Positions 1-9,033 of a stretch of DNA of 64,000 nucleotides are shown here, one piece after another. The notes below the pieces were generated by a model. That model was not told where the DNA came from, ran no database searches, and saw nothing but the letters and a program-made list of their open reading frames with translations. Position 1 is the stretch's first letter. Every line of letters begins with the position of its first letter. The DNA is from Paracoccus saliphilus. Its GTDB lineage: Bacteria; Pseudomonadota; Alphaproteobacteria; Rhodobacterales; Rhodobacteraceae. Location: positions 4,284,001 to 4,348,000 of the forward strand of contig NZ_CP067140.1 of the NCBI RefSeq assembly GCF_028553805.1, in the 5' to 3' direction. A program made the translations under genes and the position numbers.

Positions 1-60
1 CACCCTTCCCGTTCTTGGCGGGATAGTCCAGCCGCCATCGATTATCGGCACAAGGCCCAT
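1..60 (-). CDS. possible 5' end of a divergent gene (partial)
   Basis: A minus-strand frame opens with ATG at 60-58 and stays open to the window edge, giving 20 codons (MGLVPIIDGGW and on). A purine-rich GGGGGGT stretch lies just upstream of the ATG and could serve as a ribosome binding site. The gene would diverge from the NfeD-like gene. Too little is visible to assign a family, and it may be chance. Confidence 0.3.
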   Translation of the reverse strand, partial: MGLVPIIDGGWTIPPRTGRV

Positions 61-159
61 GCCACCCCCCACATGCTGTCTCCGCGGTGGCCGTATTGAT
101 TGGTCCAGGGCATTGTTGAGCGCCCGAGCGCCGCCTATATTGTTATCAGGGAGGCGAAA

Positions 160-1617
160 GTGCCACATTTCAAGCGGCTGCGTCGCCTCGTTGCGGCCAT
201 TGCCGTCTTGATGATGGCTGCATTCCCCGTGGCGGCGCAAGAGACTGACGAAACCGACGCCCGTTCCATAGTGCTCATGTCTGCGATCGAGGGTCCCATC
301 GGACCGGCGACGGTCAAGCATATCAACCGTGTCATCGGCCTCGCCGAGGAACGGGCGGCGGCGGCTGTGGTCTTGCGGCTGAATACGCCCGGTGGCCTGG
401 CGGATGCGATGCGCGAGATCATTTCAGAGATTCTCGCTTCGGATGTTCCCGTGATCGGCTATGTCGCGCCTTCCGGCGCGCATGCCGCCAGCGCGGGAAC
501 CTATATTCTCTATGCGACACATGTGGCCGCAATGGCCCCAGGAACCAATTTGGGGGCTGCCACCCCCGTGCAGATTGGTGGGATGCCGGAAGGTTTTCCC
601 GGCTCTTCTCCTGAGGAAGAAACCGACCCGGACGACGGGCAGAAAGGTGACGGCACATCCGAAGAAAAGACTTCAGAACAAGAGAGCGACGGCCTGAAAC
701 CGCAGGACGCCATGACCGCCAAGGCCACGAATGACGCTGTGGCCCTGATCCGCAGCCTGGCCGAGATGCATGATCGCAACGCCGATTGGGCCGAACGCGC
801 CGTGCGGGAAGCCGCCAGCCTTTCGGCAAACGCAGCGCTTGAAATGGATGTGATCGATCTCGTGGCAAGAGATGTGGAAGAGCTTCTTGCCGCAGCGGAT
901 GGGCGAAGGGTCGAGGTCGCCGGCGCAGCGCAGGTTCTGAATATTGCGGATTTGCCCGTGGAAACCATCGAGATGGATAGCATCACCCGCATCCTGAGCA
1001 TCCTGTCCAATCCAAACGTGGCGCTGATCCTGATGATGATCGGGATCTATGGGCTGATCTTCGAATTCTGGAATCCCGGTGCCGTGGTTCCTGGCGTCGT
1101 CGGGGCAATCAGCCTGACGCTCGGGCTCTATGCGCTCAATCAACTGCCGCTCGATTATGCCGGGCTGGCGCTTATCGGGCTAGGCATTGCCTTCATGGTG
1201 GTGGAGGCGCTGACGCCGACCTTCGGCATCCTCGGTTTTGGCGGGCTGGCCGCCTTCGTTCTGGGGGCGTCCATGCTGATCGACACGGATGAGCCCGCCT
1301 ATCAGATCTCATGGTGGATGATCGGCACCATGGCCGCGGTCAGCGGCGCTGTTCTCGTACTGCTTCTGGGCTTCACCCTGCGCTCTTATAGAGGCGTGCC
1401 GGTGGTCAGCGGCCGGATGCGGATGCTCAACAGTCCGGCCAGTGTCCAGGAATGGTCCGGCGGGGAAGGTTTCGTCTGGGCCGATGGTGAACGCTGGCAT
1501 GCGGAGGGTGCCACGGGTCTGACACCCGGTCAGACGGTTCGCGTGCGTAAGGTCACGGGCCTTACGCTCATCGTCGAAGCCGACCCGGGCGCAGGAGCGC
1601 CGGAAAGGAAAGGTTAA
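160..1617 (+). CDS. NfeD-like membrane-bound ClpP-class serine protease
   Basis: This is a long-form NfeD protein of about 485 residues. I chose GTG at 160 because CAGGGAGG sits 5 bases upstream; earlier codons lack a site. Residues 1-27 look like a cleavable signal peptide ending AAQ. A ClpP/SppA-type domain follows, with LNTPGGLAD near residue 75 and SAGTY near 110-115, whose serine is the likely nucleophile. An acidic, low-complexity insert lies around residues 165-200. Four to five hydrophobic segments (about 290-430) precede a small beta-rich NfeD domain at the C-terminus. The next gene, 2 bases downstream, encodes a slipin. In this well-known NfeD-slipin pair the protease is thought to act on membrane-associated partners, including the stomatin-like protein. 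The family call is firm; the substrate is unknown. Confidence 0.9.
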   Translation: MPHFKRLRRLVAAIAVLMMAAFPVAAQETDETDARSIVLMSAIEGPIGPATVKHINRVIGLAEERAAAAVVLRLNTPGGLADAMREIISEILASDVPVIGYVAPSGAHAASAGTYILYATHVAAMAPGTNLGAATPVQIGGMPEGFPGSSPEEETDPDDGQKGDGTSEEKTSEQESDGLKPQDAMTAKATNDAVALIRSLAEMHDRNADWAERAVREAASLSANAALEMDVIDLVARDVEELLAAADGRRVEVAGAAQVLNIADLPVETIEMDSITRILSILSNPNVALILMMIGIYGLIFEFWNPGAVVPGVVGAISLTLGLYALNQLPLDYAGLALIGLGIAFMVVEALTPTFGILGFGGLAAFVLGASMLIDTDEPAYQISWWMIGTMAAVSGAVLVLLLGFTLRSYRGVPVVSGRMRMLNSPASVQEWSGGEGFVWADGERWHAEGATGLTPGQTVRVRKVTGLTLIVEADPGAGAPERKG

Positions 1618-1619
1618 TC

Positions 1620-2396
1620 ATGCAAATCGATATATTTGACTGGATATTCCAGTTCGTCGCCATCGTGCTGGTGGCCCTTGTCCTCTACCACGCCATATAT
1701 ATCTTTCGCGAATACGAGCGCGGCGTGATCTTTACATTGGGGCGTTTCACACGGATCGGCGGGCCGGGCCTCGTGTTCCTGATCCCCTTCGTTCAGCAGG
1801 TCGTGCGAACCGATCTGCGAATGTTTGTCGAGGATGTGCCAAGCCAGGACGTGATCAGCCGCGACAATGTCTCGGTCAAGGTCAACGCGGTGATCTATTT
1901 CCGGATCGTCGATCCGCAACGCGCCATCATCAATGTCGCCGATTTCGCGGCCGCGATCAGCCAGTTGGCGCAAACCACACTGCGTTCGGTCCTGGGTAAA
2001 CACGAGCTGGATGAAATGCTCGCCGAGCGTGACAAGCTGAATGTGGACATCCAGGAGATCCTCGACCGCCAGACCGAAGCCTGGGGCATCAAGGTGGCCA
2101 ATGTCGAGATCAAGCATGTCGATATCGACGAAAGCATGGTCCGGGCGATTGCCAAACAGGCCGAGGCCGAAAGAGTGCGGCGGGCGCGGGTGATCAACGC
2201 CGAAGGCGAACAGCAGGCCGCAGCCAAGTTGGTAGAAGCCGGCAAGTTGCTCGCGGCGCAGCCCAATTCGATGCAGTTGCGCTTTTTCAACGCACTCAAT
2301 GACATCGCGACCGAGAAGACCAACACGATCGTGTTTCCGCTTCCCGTCGATCTTTTGCCGCAGGGAATGGGCAAGGGGAAGAAGGACAAGATGTGA
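1620..2396 (+). CDS. slipin / stomatin-like SPFH (band 7) protein
   Basis: This 258-residue protein has one N-terminal membrane segment (about residues 10-30) and then an SPFH/band 7 domain. Typical family stretches are ERGVIFTLGRF, PSQDVISRDNVSVKVNAV and LRSVLGKHELDEML. The C-terminal part is helical and charged (AEAERVRRARVINAEGEQQA), as expected for oligomer-forming slipins. It starts 2 bases after the NfeD gene and is surely co-transcribed with it. Slipins scaffold membrane microdomains, and their C-terminal region is a reported cleavage target of NfeD proteases in archaea. That interaction here is inferred from the pairing. Confidence 0.92.
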   Translation: MQIDIFDWIFQFVAIVLVALVLYHAIYIFREYERGVIFTLGRFTRIGGPGLVFLIPFVQQVVRTDLRMFVEDVPSQDVISRDNVSVKVNAVIYFRIVDPQRAIINVADFAAAISQLAQTTLRSVLGKHELDEMLAERDKLNVDIQEILDRQTEAWGIKVANVEIKHVDIDESMVRAIAKQAEAERVRRARVINAEGEQQAAAKLVEAGKLLAAQPNSMQLRFFNALNDIATEKTNTIVFPLPVDLLPQGMGKGKKDKM

Positions 2397-2515
2397 GCCT
2401 TTCGCAGGTCTCGCGCGGCGTTGAGACAAGTAAATTCAGCGCCCTCGACAGGCGATGATCACAAGGCAATCACGCAAAAAGGAAAAGATGCCAATTCTCC
2501 CAAGGTCGGATTCGG

Positions 2516-3265
2516 TCAAAGCATCTCAGAGATGGTCCGTGCCGTTGCGCGAACCCGTTCGATCAGCGCGGAATCTGGATGCAATTGCATTTCATGACCT
2601 GAAAGGTTCAGCGCTGCGACATACCTACCCTGGCGCGAGACGAGCGGCGCAGCGATGGAAAACGTGCCCGTCGCCAGATGCGAGCTTTGCGCCACATAGC
2701 CGCGGGTCCGATCCTCTGTCAGAAGTGCCTTGAGGGCGACCAAGCTCGCCGGGGCCTTGTCGCTCATCGGAGCAAACAGATAATCCGCGAAGCGGCGGTC
2801 GAGCTCCTCTTCCGAAAGATCGCTCAACATCACCCGGCCCATGGTCGTGGAAAACGCGGGCAGGCGCGTACCTACCGGAACGTTGGAAACCATCGAGCGA
2901 TCGGATAATGCCCGGTAAACATAGATGATCTCCGTCCCCTCCAGCACCGATACATGCACCGTGAAGCCCGTCTCGTTGCGAAGCTGGTCCGCAGGTTGGC
3001 GCGCGATATCGTAGACATCCAGCGAGCACACATAGCGATAGCCCAGATCCATGACCCGTGGCGCAAGCCTGTAATGATTGTCCTGCCGGGTAAGGTAGCC
3101 TTCGCGTTCCAGTGTCACCACGAAACGATATGCGGCAGAGCTTGTCACTTCGATCGCCTCGGCGATTTCGCTCAACGTCATTTCCGGACGGCGGTGATCG
3201 AAACATTCAAGAATGCTCAGGCCGCGCAATAGGGAGTTGGAACGGTAATCGGGTTCCTTCGGCAT
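2516..3265 (-). CDS. IclR-family transcriptional regulator
   Basis: This 249-residue regulator has an N-terminal winged helix-turn-helix (MTLSEIAEAIEVTSSAAYRF, about residues 29-48) and a C-terminal IclR effector domain (residues about 80-249, with FTVHVSVLEGTEIIYVYRA). IclR proteins usually control catabolic or transport genes next to them and respond to a pathway intermediate. It is transcribed divergently from the TRAP transporter genes, so it probably controls them and perhaps the sugar-acid enzymes further downstream. An inverted repeat in the intergenic region (3274-3307) is a candidate operator. The ligand is not known. Confidence 0.9.
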   Translation of the reverse strand: MPKEPDYRSNSLLRGLSILECFDHRRPEMTLSEIAEAIEVTSSAAYRFVVTLEREGYLTRQDNHYRLAPRVMDLGYRYVCSLDVYDIARQPADQLRNETGFTVHVSVLEGTEIIYVYRALSDRSMVSNVPVGTRLPAFSTTMGRVMLSDLSEEELDRRFADYLFAPMSDKAPASLVALKALLTEDRTRGYVAQSSHLATGTFSIAAPLVSRQGRYVAALNLSGHEMQLHPDSALIERVRATARTISEML

Positions 3266-3273
3266 TCAGATCC

Positions 3274-3307
3274 TTTCGCATTCAAAAACTGACATTGACA
3301 TGCGAAA
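3274..3307. promoter_or_regulatory. candidate IclR operator (inverted repeat)
   Basis: The arms TTTCGCAT (3274-3281) and ATGCGAAA (3300-3307) are perfect inverted copies, 18 bases apart, in the divergent gap between the IclR gene and the TRAP binding-protein gene. The position suits an operator that controls both directions. Binding by this regulator is inferred from position only. Confidence 0.4.
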
Positions 3308-3406
3308 ACATAACGTCAAGATCGCCTCTACCGCATATTCTGCCCGGCAAGTTCTTTTGACTATTTCGCGCAGAAACGAAATGCCCTTGAGCAAGGAGGA
3401 CATCCC

Positions 3407-4387
3407 ATGACATTTTCCCGGCGCCAATTCCTCGGCACCACGGCTGCGGCAACGCTGGCCGGAATCGCATCCGCACCCGCCCTTGCGCAGGGCCGTGTCT
3501 TCTTCGGCATCGCGACCGGCGGGACAGGCGGCACCTATTATCCGCTTGGCGGGATGCTGGCGCAGTTGATCTCGAATACAGCGGAATTGCCTGACACCAA
3601 GGTTTCCGCCACAGCCGAGACAGGCAACGCCTCGGTCGCAAATGCGCAATTGCTGGGGCGCGGCGAGATCGAATCCGCATTCGTGGCCGCCGATATCCTC
3701 GATGCTGCCTACCGCGGCGTGAACCAGTTCGAAGATGGCGCCTTGGATAACCTGCGGGCCATCGGCGCGCTCTATCCGGAGACCGTGCAACTGGTGGTCC
3801 GGGCGGATAGTGGAATCGAGACATTCGAGGATCTGAAGGGCAAATCCGTTTCCTCTGGCTCGCCCGGTTCGGGTCAGTGGCAACTTCTGGGCGATCTGCT
3901 GGAAGCCCACGGCATGGCCCGGGAGGATGTGTCCGAGGATTATTCCTCCTTCGCGCAGTCGGTGGACAAGATCAAGGACGGCAACCTGGACGCCTCTCTG
4001 ATCACCGCCGGACTGCCGACATCCTCGGTCACCGATCTTGCCAATGGCCACGATATCCGCATTGTCCCGCTGGCCGGACCGGCCATTGCGAAGCTGCAGG
4101 AAACCCAGCCTTACTATGCCAATTCCGTGATTCCTGCCGATAGCTACAAGGGCGTGGATGCCGATGTGGAAACGCTGGCCGTGCGCGCGATCTGGGCCGC
4201 CCACGAGGATGTGCCGGAAGATTTGGTCTATGCCGTGACCAAGGCGCTTTACGAGAACACCGAGACATTGGGACAGGTCCATCCGATGGGCAAGCAGATC
4301 TCGCTCGACAAGGCGCTGGAGAGCGTCTCGATCCCGGTTCATCCGGGCGCGGAGAAATATTACACCGAAAAGGGCATCCCCGAGTAA
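3407..4387 (+). CDS. TAXI-type TRAP transporter substrate-binding protein
   Basis: This is a periplasmic binding protein of 326 residues. The N-terminus has a twin-arginine-like signal (SRRQFLG) followed by a hydrophobic stretch ending in ALAQ, so Tat export is plausible. Family features include FFGIATGGTGGTYYPLGG near the mature N-terminus and LKGKSVSSGSPGSGQW in the middle. TAXI proteins deliver organic acids to a large fused DctQM-type permease, which is encoded two genes downstream. AAGGAGGAC lies just upstream of the ATG. Its TAA overlaps the next ATG (TAATG). The ligand cannot be read from sequence; the adjacent enzymes suggest a sugar acid or a related carboxylate. Confidence 0.92.
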   Translation: MTFSRRQFLGTTAAATLAGIASAPALAQGRVFFGIATGGTGGTYYPLGGMLAQLISNTAELPDTKVSATAETGNASVANAQLLGRGEIESAFVAADILDAAYRGVNQFEDGALDNLRAIGALYPETVQLVVRADSGIETFEDLKGKSVSSGSPGSGQWQLLGDLLEAHGMAREDVSEDYSSFAQSVDKIKDGNLDASLITAGLPTSSVTDLANGHDIRIVPLAGPAIAKLQETQPYYANSVIPADSYKGVDADVETLAVRAIWAAHEDVPEDLVYAVTKALYENTETLGQVHPMGKQISLDKALESVSIPVHPGAEKYYTEKGIPE

Positions 4388-4890
4388 TGTCTTTGCGCAG
4401 GAAACTGCGGATGATGGGGATGGCGGCTATTGCGGCCATCCCCTTTGCGCCTTTTGCCCCTCTACCGGCTTCCGCAAGCGGAACTGTCTGGTTGTGCCTG
4501 TCAGAGACTCGCGGGCAAGGCCGAGAAATCGCGCGGCGGTCACTGGGACCGGATAACCGTTTTTCGCTCAGTTTCATCCACTCCGTTTCGGATACGCCGG
4601 TGATCGACAATTACCACATCGAGAATGGTGAGATCCTGCAGACCTCCGAGATATTCGAAGCGCATGGCGCCGGTTTACCGTCGATCGCCAATGACATGGA
4701 TGCGACCGGCTGGCGGCAGGAAGAAGGCAAGTTCATCCTCGAGATGTCGCGCCGCACCGGACCCATCCCGCTGCGCATTCAGGCGCAGTTCGAGAACACC
4801 CTTCATATTGCCGGGTCCGACCTGCCATTGGCCGATCTGGGCCACAAGGCGCTGACCCTTGCCCTCTGCGACGAGGAGAAACCGCATTGA
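4387..4890 (+). CDS. DUF1850 domain-containing protein of a TRAP operon
   Basis: This 167-residue protein has a hydrophobic N-terminus (about residues 10-30, ending PASASG) that looks like a signal peptide, followed by a compact beta-rich domain with FSLSFIHSVSDTPVIDNY, a hallmark of DUF1850. Members are almost always encoded between a TAXI binding protein and a fused TRAP permease, as here. Their exact role is not established; an accessory function in transport is inferred from conserved position. It overlaps the gene before it by 1 base and the gene after it by 4 bases, so the three are translationally coupled. Confidence 0.85.
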   Translation: MSLRRKLRMMGMAAIAAIPFAPFAPLPASASGTVWLCLSETRGQGREIARRSLGPDNRFSLSFIHSVSDTPVIDNYHIENGEILQTSEIFEAHGAGLPSIANDMDATGWRQEEGKFILEMSRRTGPIPLRIQAQFENTLHIAGSDLPLADLGHKALTLALCDEEKPH

Positions 4891-7112
4891 CCAACGAAGA
4901 CAATCGCTCCTCGAACCGGGGCAAGGCCGAAAGTGAGCTTACCGCTGACGAGGTGGAGGCGCTGGTTCGGGAATATGACTCCGAATCGAATTTCAGGAAC
5001 CTTGCAGGCCCAACCGCGATGGTCGTGACCGTCGCCTCGGTCATCCTGTCGCTCTTTCACGTCTATACCGCGGGCTTCGGTCTGCTGAACGAGGTCATGC
5101 ACCGGACGATCCACCTGGCCTTCGTCATGGGGCTGATCTTCCTCGTCTTTCCACGAAAGCGTGCGCAACCTACCGGGCGGATTTGGGTGCAATCCCTGAT
5201 CTTCGCAGGGTTCTATCTCTATCTGCTCTACAGCCTGGTCCAGACACTGCCCGCGAGCTCGCTCAAATTCGTGTTCACCGGCGTCATGCTGGTTCTGATC
5301 GCTCTGACCCTGCCTTTCAACCGACCCGGGGCCGAGCCCGGAAAAGTGGCACTGCGTGACTGGGCCTTTGCCGCGTTCGGCGCGGGTTTCTCGGCCTATC
5401 TGACAATCTTCTTCCAACATATCTTCATCGAGAATGTCGGAAGTCCGCCCGATCCCGTCTACATGATCGGCCTGATCGCTATCGTCATGACGCTCGAGGC
5501 GACCCGTCGGACGATGGGACCGATGCTCGCCTATATCGGGATCGGCTGCCTGCTCTACGCGCTGTTGGGGCCATATCTTCCCGGTATCCTTGCCCATCGT
5601 GGCTATGGCATCACCCGTATCGTGAACCATCTTTTTGTCGGCACCGAAGGGATCTATGGCGTCGCTGTTGGCGTGGTCGCTACCTATGTGTTCCACTTCG
5701 TGCTCTTCGGCATTTTGGCGCAGATGAGCGGTCTAGGGCAGTTGTTCATCGACCTTGCCACGATCATCGCCGGTCGCGCCTCGGGCGGCTCGGCCAAGGT
5801 GTCGGTCGTGTCCTCCAGCTTTTTCGGAATGATTTCCGGTTCTCCCATCGCCAACACGGTCACGACCGGCGCCTTCACCATTCCGCTGATGAAAAGATCG
5901 GGGTTTTCCGGGCGCTTCGCCGGCGCAGTCGAAGCCTCGGCGTCATGCGGCGGACAGGTGACCCCGCCGATCATGGGGGCCTCTGCCTTCGTCATGACCG
6001 AGATGCTGGGCGTGCCCTATAACGAGCTGATCCTGATCGCGATCGTCCCGGCGGCCTTCCACTATATCGCCATCCTGTTGATGGTGCATCTCGAGGCCAA
6101 GCGTCTCGGGCTGAAGGGATTATCCGGGGACAAGATCCCGCAATTCGGCGCAGTCGTGGCAAGGTCATGGCATCTGTTCGTCCCGCTAACGGTGATGGTG
6201 GCGATGCTGTTGATGCAATATACGCCCTTCCTGGCCGCCTTCTGGGGCATCATCCTGACGATCATCTTCTCGTACGTGCCGCTCTTGATGCATGCGCTCG
6301 GCAACCGGACGATGGACACCTCGACCGTCCTGACGCCGCCGCGCCTGATACGGGGCTTCGAGGATGGGGCGAAATTCGCGCTGGCGATCGGCGCGGCCTG
6401 TGCCTGTGTTGGCTTCCTTCTGGGCATGACCACGCTGACCGGGCTGGGCTTCAAGTTCTCTGCCGCAGTGGTGCAGCTGGCCCATGACGTGGCGGGCTTC
6501 GTGATCGGGCTCGACTTCACCGGCCTGCTTTCCGAGAACGGAATGGCGTTGTTCTTCGGCCTGATCTTCGTGGCTCTCGCCTGCATCATCATGGGCGCCG
6601 GAATTCCCACCACGCCGACCTATATCATCCTTGCCTCGATCGCGGCCCCGGCCCTGACCGAATTCGGCGTGCCCCTCATCGCAACCCATTTCTTCGTGTT
6701 CTACTTCGGCGTTCTCGCCGATGTGACGCCGCCGGTGGCGCTTGCGGCCTATGCGGCGGCCGGCCTGGCGCGAAGCGAGCCGATGACGACCGGGACAACG
6801 GCGTTCCGGCTGTCGATGGGCAAGGCGCTGGTGCCATTCATGTTCATCTATGCGCCAAACCTGCTATTCGTCGATTTCACCCCGCTGGAATTCGTCACCG
6901 CATTGCTATCGGGGGTGATGGGTATCCTGGCGCTATCGGCGGCCTATATCGGCTGGTTCCGCCGGGATCTGGTGCTGGTCGAAAAGATCCTGCTCACATT
7001 GGGCGGATTGTTCCTGATCTCCACGCATTGGGCTGCGATCACGATCGGCGCGCTGATCGTGCTGGCGGTGCTGATGCGGCCCGTCAAAGCGGGCATGGCA
7101 GAGGACGGCTAA
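4887..7112 (+). CDS. TRAP transporter fused permease (DctQM type)
   Basis: This 741-residue polytopic membrane protein joins the small (DctQ-like, about residues 40-190) and large (DctM-like, about residues 200-650) TRAP subunits. Landmarks are RASGGSAKVSVVSSSFFGMI, SGSPIANTVTTGAFTIPLMK and MGAGIPTTPTYIILASIAAP, which are typical of TAXI-TRAP permeases. It would form a sodium- or proton-coupled importer with the TAXI protein two genes upstream. It overlaps the DUF1850 gene by 4 bases. A 170-base gap with its own promoter candidate separates it from the catabolic genes. Confidence 0.92.
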   Translation: MTNEDNRSSNRGKAESELTADEVEALVREYDSESNFRNLAGPTAMVVTVASVILSLFHVYTAGFGLLNEVMHRTIHLAFVMGLIFLVFPRKRAQPTGRIWVQSLIFAGFYLYLLYSLVQTLPASSLKFVFTGVMLVLIALTLPFNRPGAEPGKVALRDWAFAAFGAGFSAYLTIFFQHIFIENVGSPPDPVYMIGLIAIVMTLEATRRTMGPMLAYIGIGCLLYALLGPYLPGILAHRGYGITRIVNHLFVGTEGIYGVAVGVVATYVFHFVLFGILAQMSGLGQLFIDLATIIAGRASGGSAKVSVVSSSFFGMISGSPIANTVTTGAFTIPLMKRSGFSGRFAGAVEASASCGGQVTPPIMGASAFVMTEMLGVPYNELILIAIVPAAFHYIAILLMVHLEAKRLGLKGLSGDKIPQFGAVVARSWHLFVPLTVMVAMLLMQYTPFLAAFWGIILTIIFSYVPLLMHALGNRTMDTSTVLTPPRLIRGFEDGAKFALAIGAACACVGFLLGMTTLTGLGFKFSAAVVQLAHDVAGFVIGLDFTGLLSENGMALFFGLIFVALACIIMGAGIPTTPTYIILASIAAPALTEFGVPLIATHFFVFYFGVLADVTPPVALAAYAAAGLARSEPMTTGTTAFRLSMGKALVPFMFIYAPNLLFVDFTPLEFVTALLSGVMGILALSAAYIGWFRRDLVLVEKILLTLGGLFLISTHWAAITIGALIVLAVLMRPVKAGMAEDG

Positions 7113-7217
7113 GGCCAATGATAACGTATACATCAGGATGGTCCGAAATCATATCCAAGGCCTCCAAGTAAGATCATATGTAATATGAATGTTGAGCGAA
7201 CTCGCAATTACCCCGCC

Positions 7218-7247
7218 TTGACCCTCTCCTTATGAAAACGCATACAT
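7218..7247 (+). promoter_or_regulatory. candidate promoter of the sugar-acid catabolic operon
   Basis: TTGACC (7218-7223), then 17 bases, then CATACAT (7241-7247) resembles a sigma-70 promoter. It lies 36 bases before the dehydratase ATG, in the only sizeable gap of the island. The -10 match is partial. Confidence 0.35.
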
Positions 7248-7282
7248 AGGCGCGTTGATTGAGGCGAGGGAGGTTCGTCAGC

Positions 7283-9022
7283 ATGGGAGACAGAGTCAAA
7301 ACCGCAGCCGATCTGCGTTCCGCACGTTGGTTCGCGCCGGATGATCTGCGCAGTTTCGGGCATCGCTCGCGGCTGATGCAGCTTGGCTATGCCGAAGAGG
7401 ATTTTCGCGACAAACCCGTCATAGGCATTCTCAATACCTGGTCGGAGCTCAACAGCTGTCATGCCCATTTCCGCGAGCGCGCGCAGGATGTGAAACGCGG
7501 CGTATTCCAGGCAGGCGGCTTTGCAGTCGAACTGCCCTCGCTCTCGGTCGATGAAAGCTTCACCAAGCCGACCTCGATGCTCTATCGCAACATGCTGGCG
7601 ATGGAGACCGAGGAAATGATCCGCTCGCACCCGCTGGACGGCGTGGTGCTGATGGGCGGCTGCGACAAGACCACGCCGGGGCTGGTGATGGGCGCGATCT
7701 CGGCCGGGGTGCCGATGATCTACCTGCCCGCCGGTCCGATGCTGCGCGGCCATTACGCCGGCAAGATCCTCGGCTCGGGGTCGGATGCGTGGAAATACTG
7801 GGACGAGCGCCGCGCCGGGAATATCAGCGACGAGGAATGGCTTGGCGTGCAGGGCGGCATCGCACGCTCTGCGGGCACCTGCATGACCATGGGCACCGCC
7901 TCGACCATGACGGCGATCACCGATGCGATGGGTCTGACCCTGCCCGGCGCATCCTCTATCCCGGCAGTGGATAGCGGCCATCAGCGCATGGGCGCAGCCT
8001 GCGGGCGGCGCATCGTCGAGATGGTGTGGGAGGATCTCACCCCCGACCGGATCATCACCGATGCATCCGTGCGCAACGCCGCCATCGTCGCCATGGCCAC
8101 CGGCTGTTCGACCAATGCCGTCGTGCACCTGATCGCCATGGCCCGTCGCGCGGGCATCAACCTGAACCTGGACGATCTGGACGATTTGGGCCGGGTGACA
8201 CCGCTGATCGCCAATGTCCGGCCTTCGGGCAAGGATTACCTGATGGAGGATTTCTTCTATGCGGGCGGGTTGCGCGCGTTGATGAAGCAGATCGAGGACC
8301 GGCTGGACGGCAGCGCCCTGACCGTCACCGGACGCAGCCTGTCCGACAACCTGGAAGGGGCCGAGGTCTATAATGACGATGTGATCCGCCCCCTGTCGAA
8401 CCCGGTTTACCAAGAGGGCTCGCTTGCCGTACTGCGCGGAAACCTGTCCCCCGACGGCGCGATCATCAAGCCCGCCGCCTGTGATCCCAAATTCCATGTC
8501 CATGAAGGCCCGGCACTGGTGTTCGACAGCTATCCCGAGATGAAAAAGGCGGTCGATGACGAAAACCTCGAGATAACCCCGGATCACGTGATGGTGCTGC
8601 GCAATGCGGGGCCACAGGGCGGACCGGGCTTCCCGGAATGGGGAATGCTGCCGATCCCCAAGGCGCTGATCAAGCAGGGCCATCGCGACATGCTGCGGAT
8701 TTCCGATGCCCGCATGTCCGGCACGTCATATGGGGCCTGCGTGCTGCATGTCGCCCCCGAAAGCTATGTCGGCGGCCCTCTGGCACTGCTGAAAACCGGC
8801 GATACCGTGCGGCTGGATCTGCCCGCGCGCCGGCTGGACATGCTCGTGGACGAAGATGAGCTTGCCCGCCGCCGCGCCGAATGGACCCCGCCCGAACCCC
8901 GCTATCAGCGCGGCTATGGCTATATGTTCCAACGCCATGTCACGCAGGCGGATCAGGGCTGCGATTTCGACTTCCTCGAAGCCGATTTCGGGAACGCCGC
9001 CGGCGAACCGGATATTTTCTGA
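7283..9022 (+). CDS. IlvD/EDD-family sugar-acid dehydratase (L-arabinonate dehydratase-like)
   Basis: From the ATG at 7283 (GAGGGAGG upstream) the protein has 579 residues. Cys59 (NSCH), Cys127 (GGCDKTTPG) and Cys200 (SAGTC) coincide in position with the three [2Fe-2S] ligands I recall for Rhizobium leguminosarum L-arabinonate dehydratase. The C-terminal ISDARMSGTSYG carries the conserved catalytic serine. The NTWSELNSC and MGTASTMTAI stretches also favour the sugar-acid branch over IlvD of branched-chain synthesis. The expected reaction removes water from an aldonate to give a 2-keto-3-deoxy acid. Neighbouring aldolase and dehydrogenase genes fit this. The exact sugar acid is unknown. Confidence 0.88.
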   Translation: MGDRVKTAADLRSARWFAPDDLRSFGHRSRLMQLGYAEEDFRDKPVIGILNTWSELNSCHAHFRERAQDVKRGVFQAGGFAVELPSLSVDESFTKPTSMLYRNMLAMETEEMIRSHPLDGVVLMGGCDKTTPGLVMGAISAGVPMIYLPAGPMLRGHYAGKILGSGSDAWKYWDERRAGNISDEEWLGVQGGIARSAGTCMTMGTASTMTAITDAMGLTLPGASSIPAVDSGHQRMGAACGRRIVEMVWEDLTPDRIITDASVRNAAIVAMATGCSTNAVVHLIAMARRAGINLNLDDLDDLGRVTPLIANVRPSGKDYLMEDFFYAGGLRALMKQIEDRLDGSALTVTGRSLSDNLEGAEVYNDDVIRPLSNPVYQEGSLAVLRGNLSPDGAIIKPAACDPKFHVHEGPALVFDSYPEMKKAVDDENLEITPDHVMVLRNAGPQGGPGFPEWGMLPIPKALIKQGHRDMLRISDARMSGTSYGACVLHVAPESYVGGPLALLKTGDTVRLDLPARRLDMLVDEDELARRRAEWTPPEPRYQRGYGYMFQRHVTQADQGCDFDFLEADFGNAAGEPDIF

Positions 9023-9033
9023 AGGGAAAGCGG

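Noticed and set aside
2455..2733. Small plus-strand gene before the IclR gene
   Set aside because: It overlaps the end of the IclR coding sequence on the other strand and shows no family features.
7283..9022. IlvD of branched-chain amino acid synthesis
   Set aside because: The iron-sulfur cysteine positions, motif wording and operon context fit the sugar-acid dehydratase branch much better.
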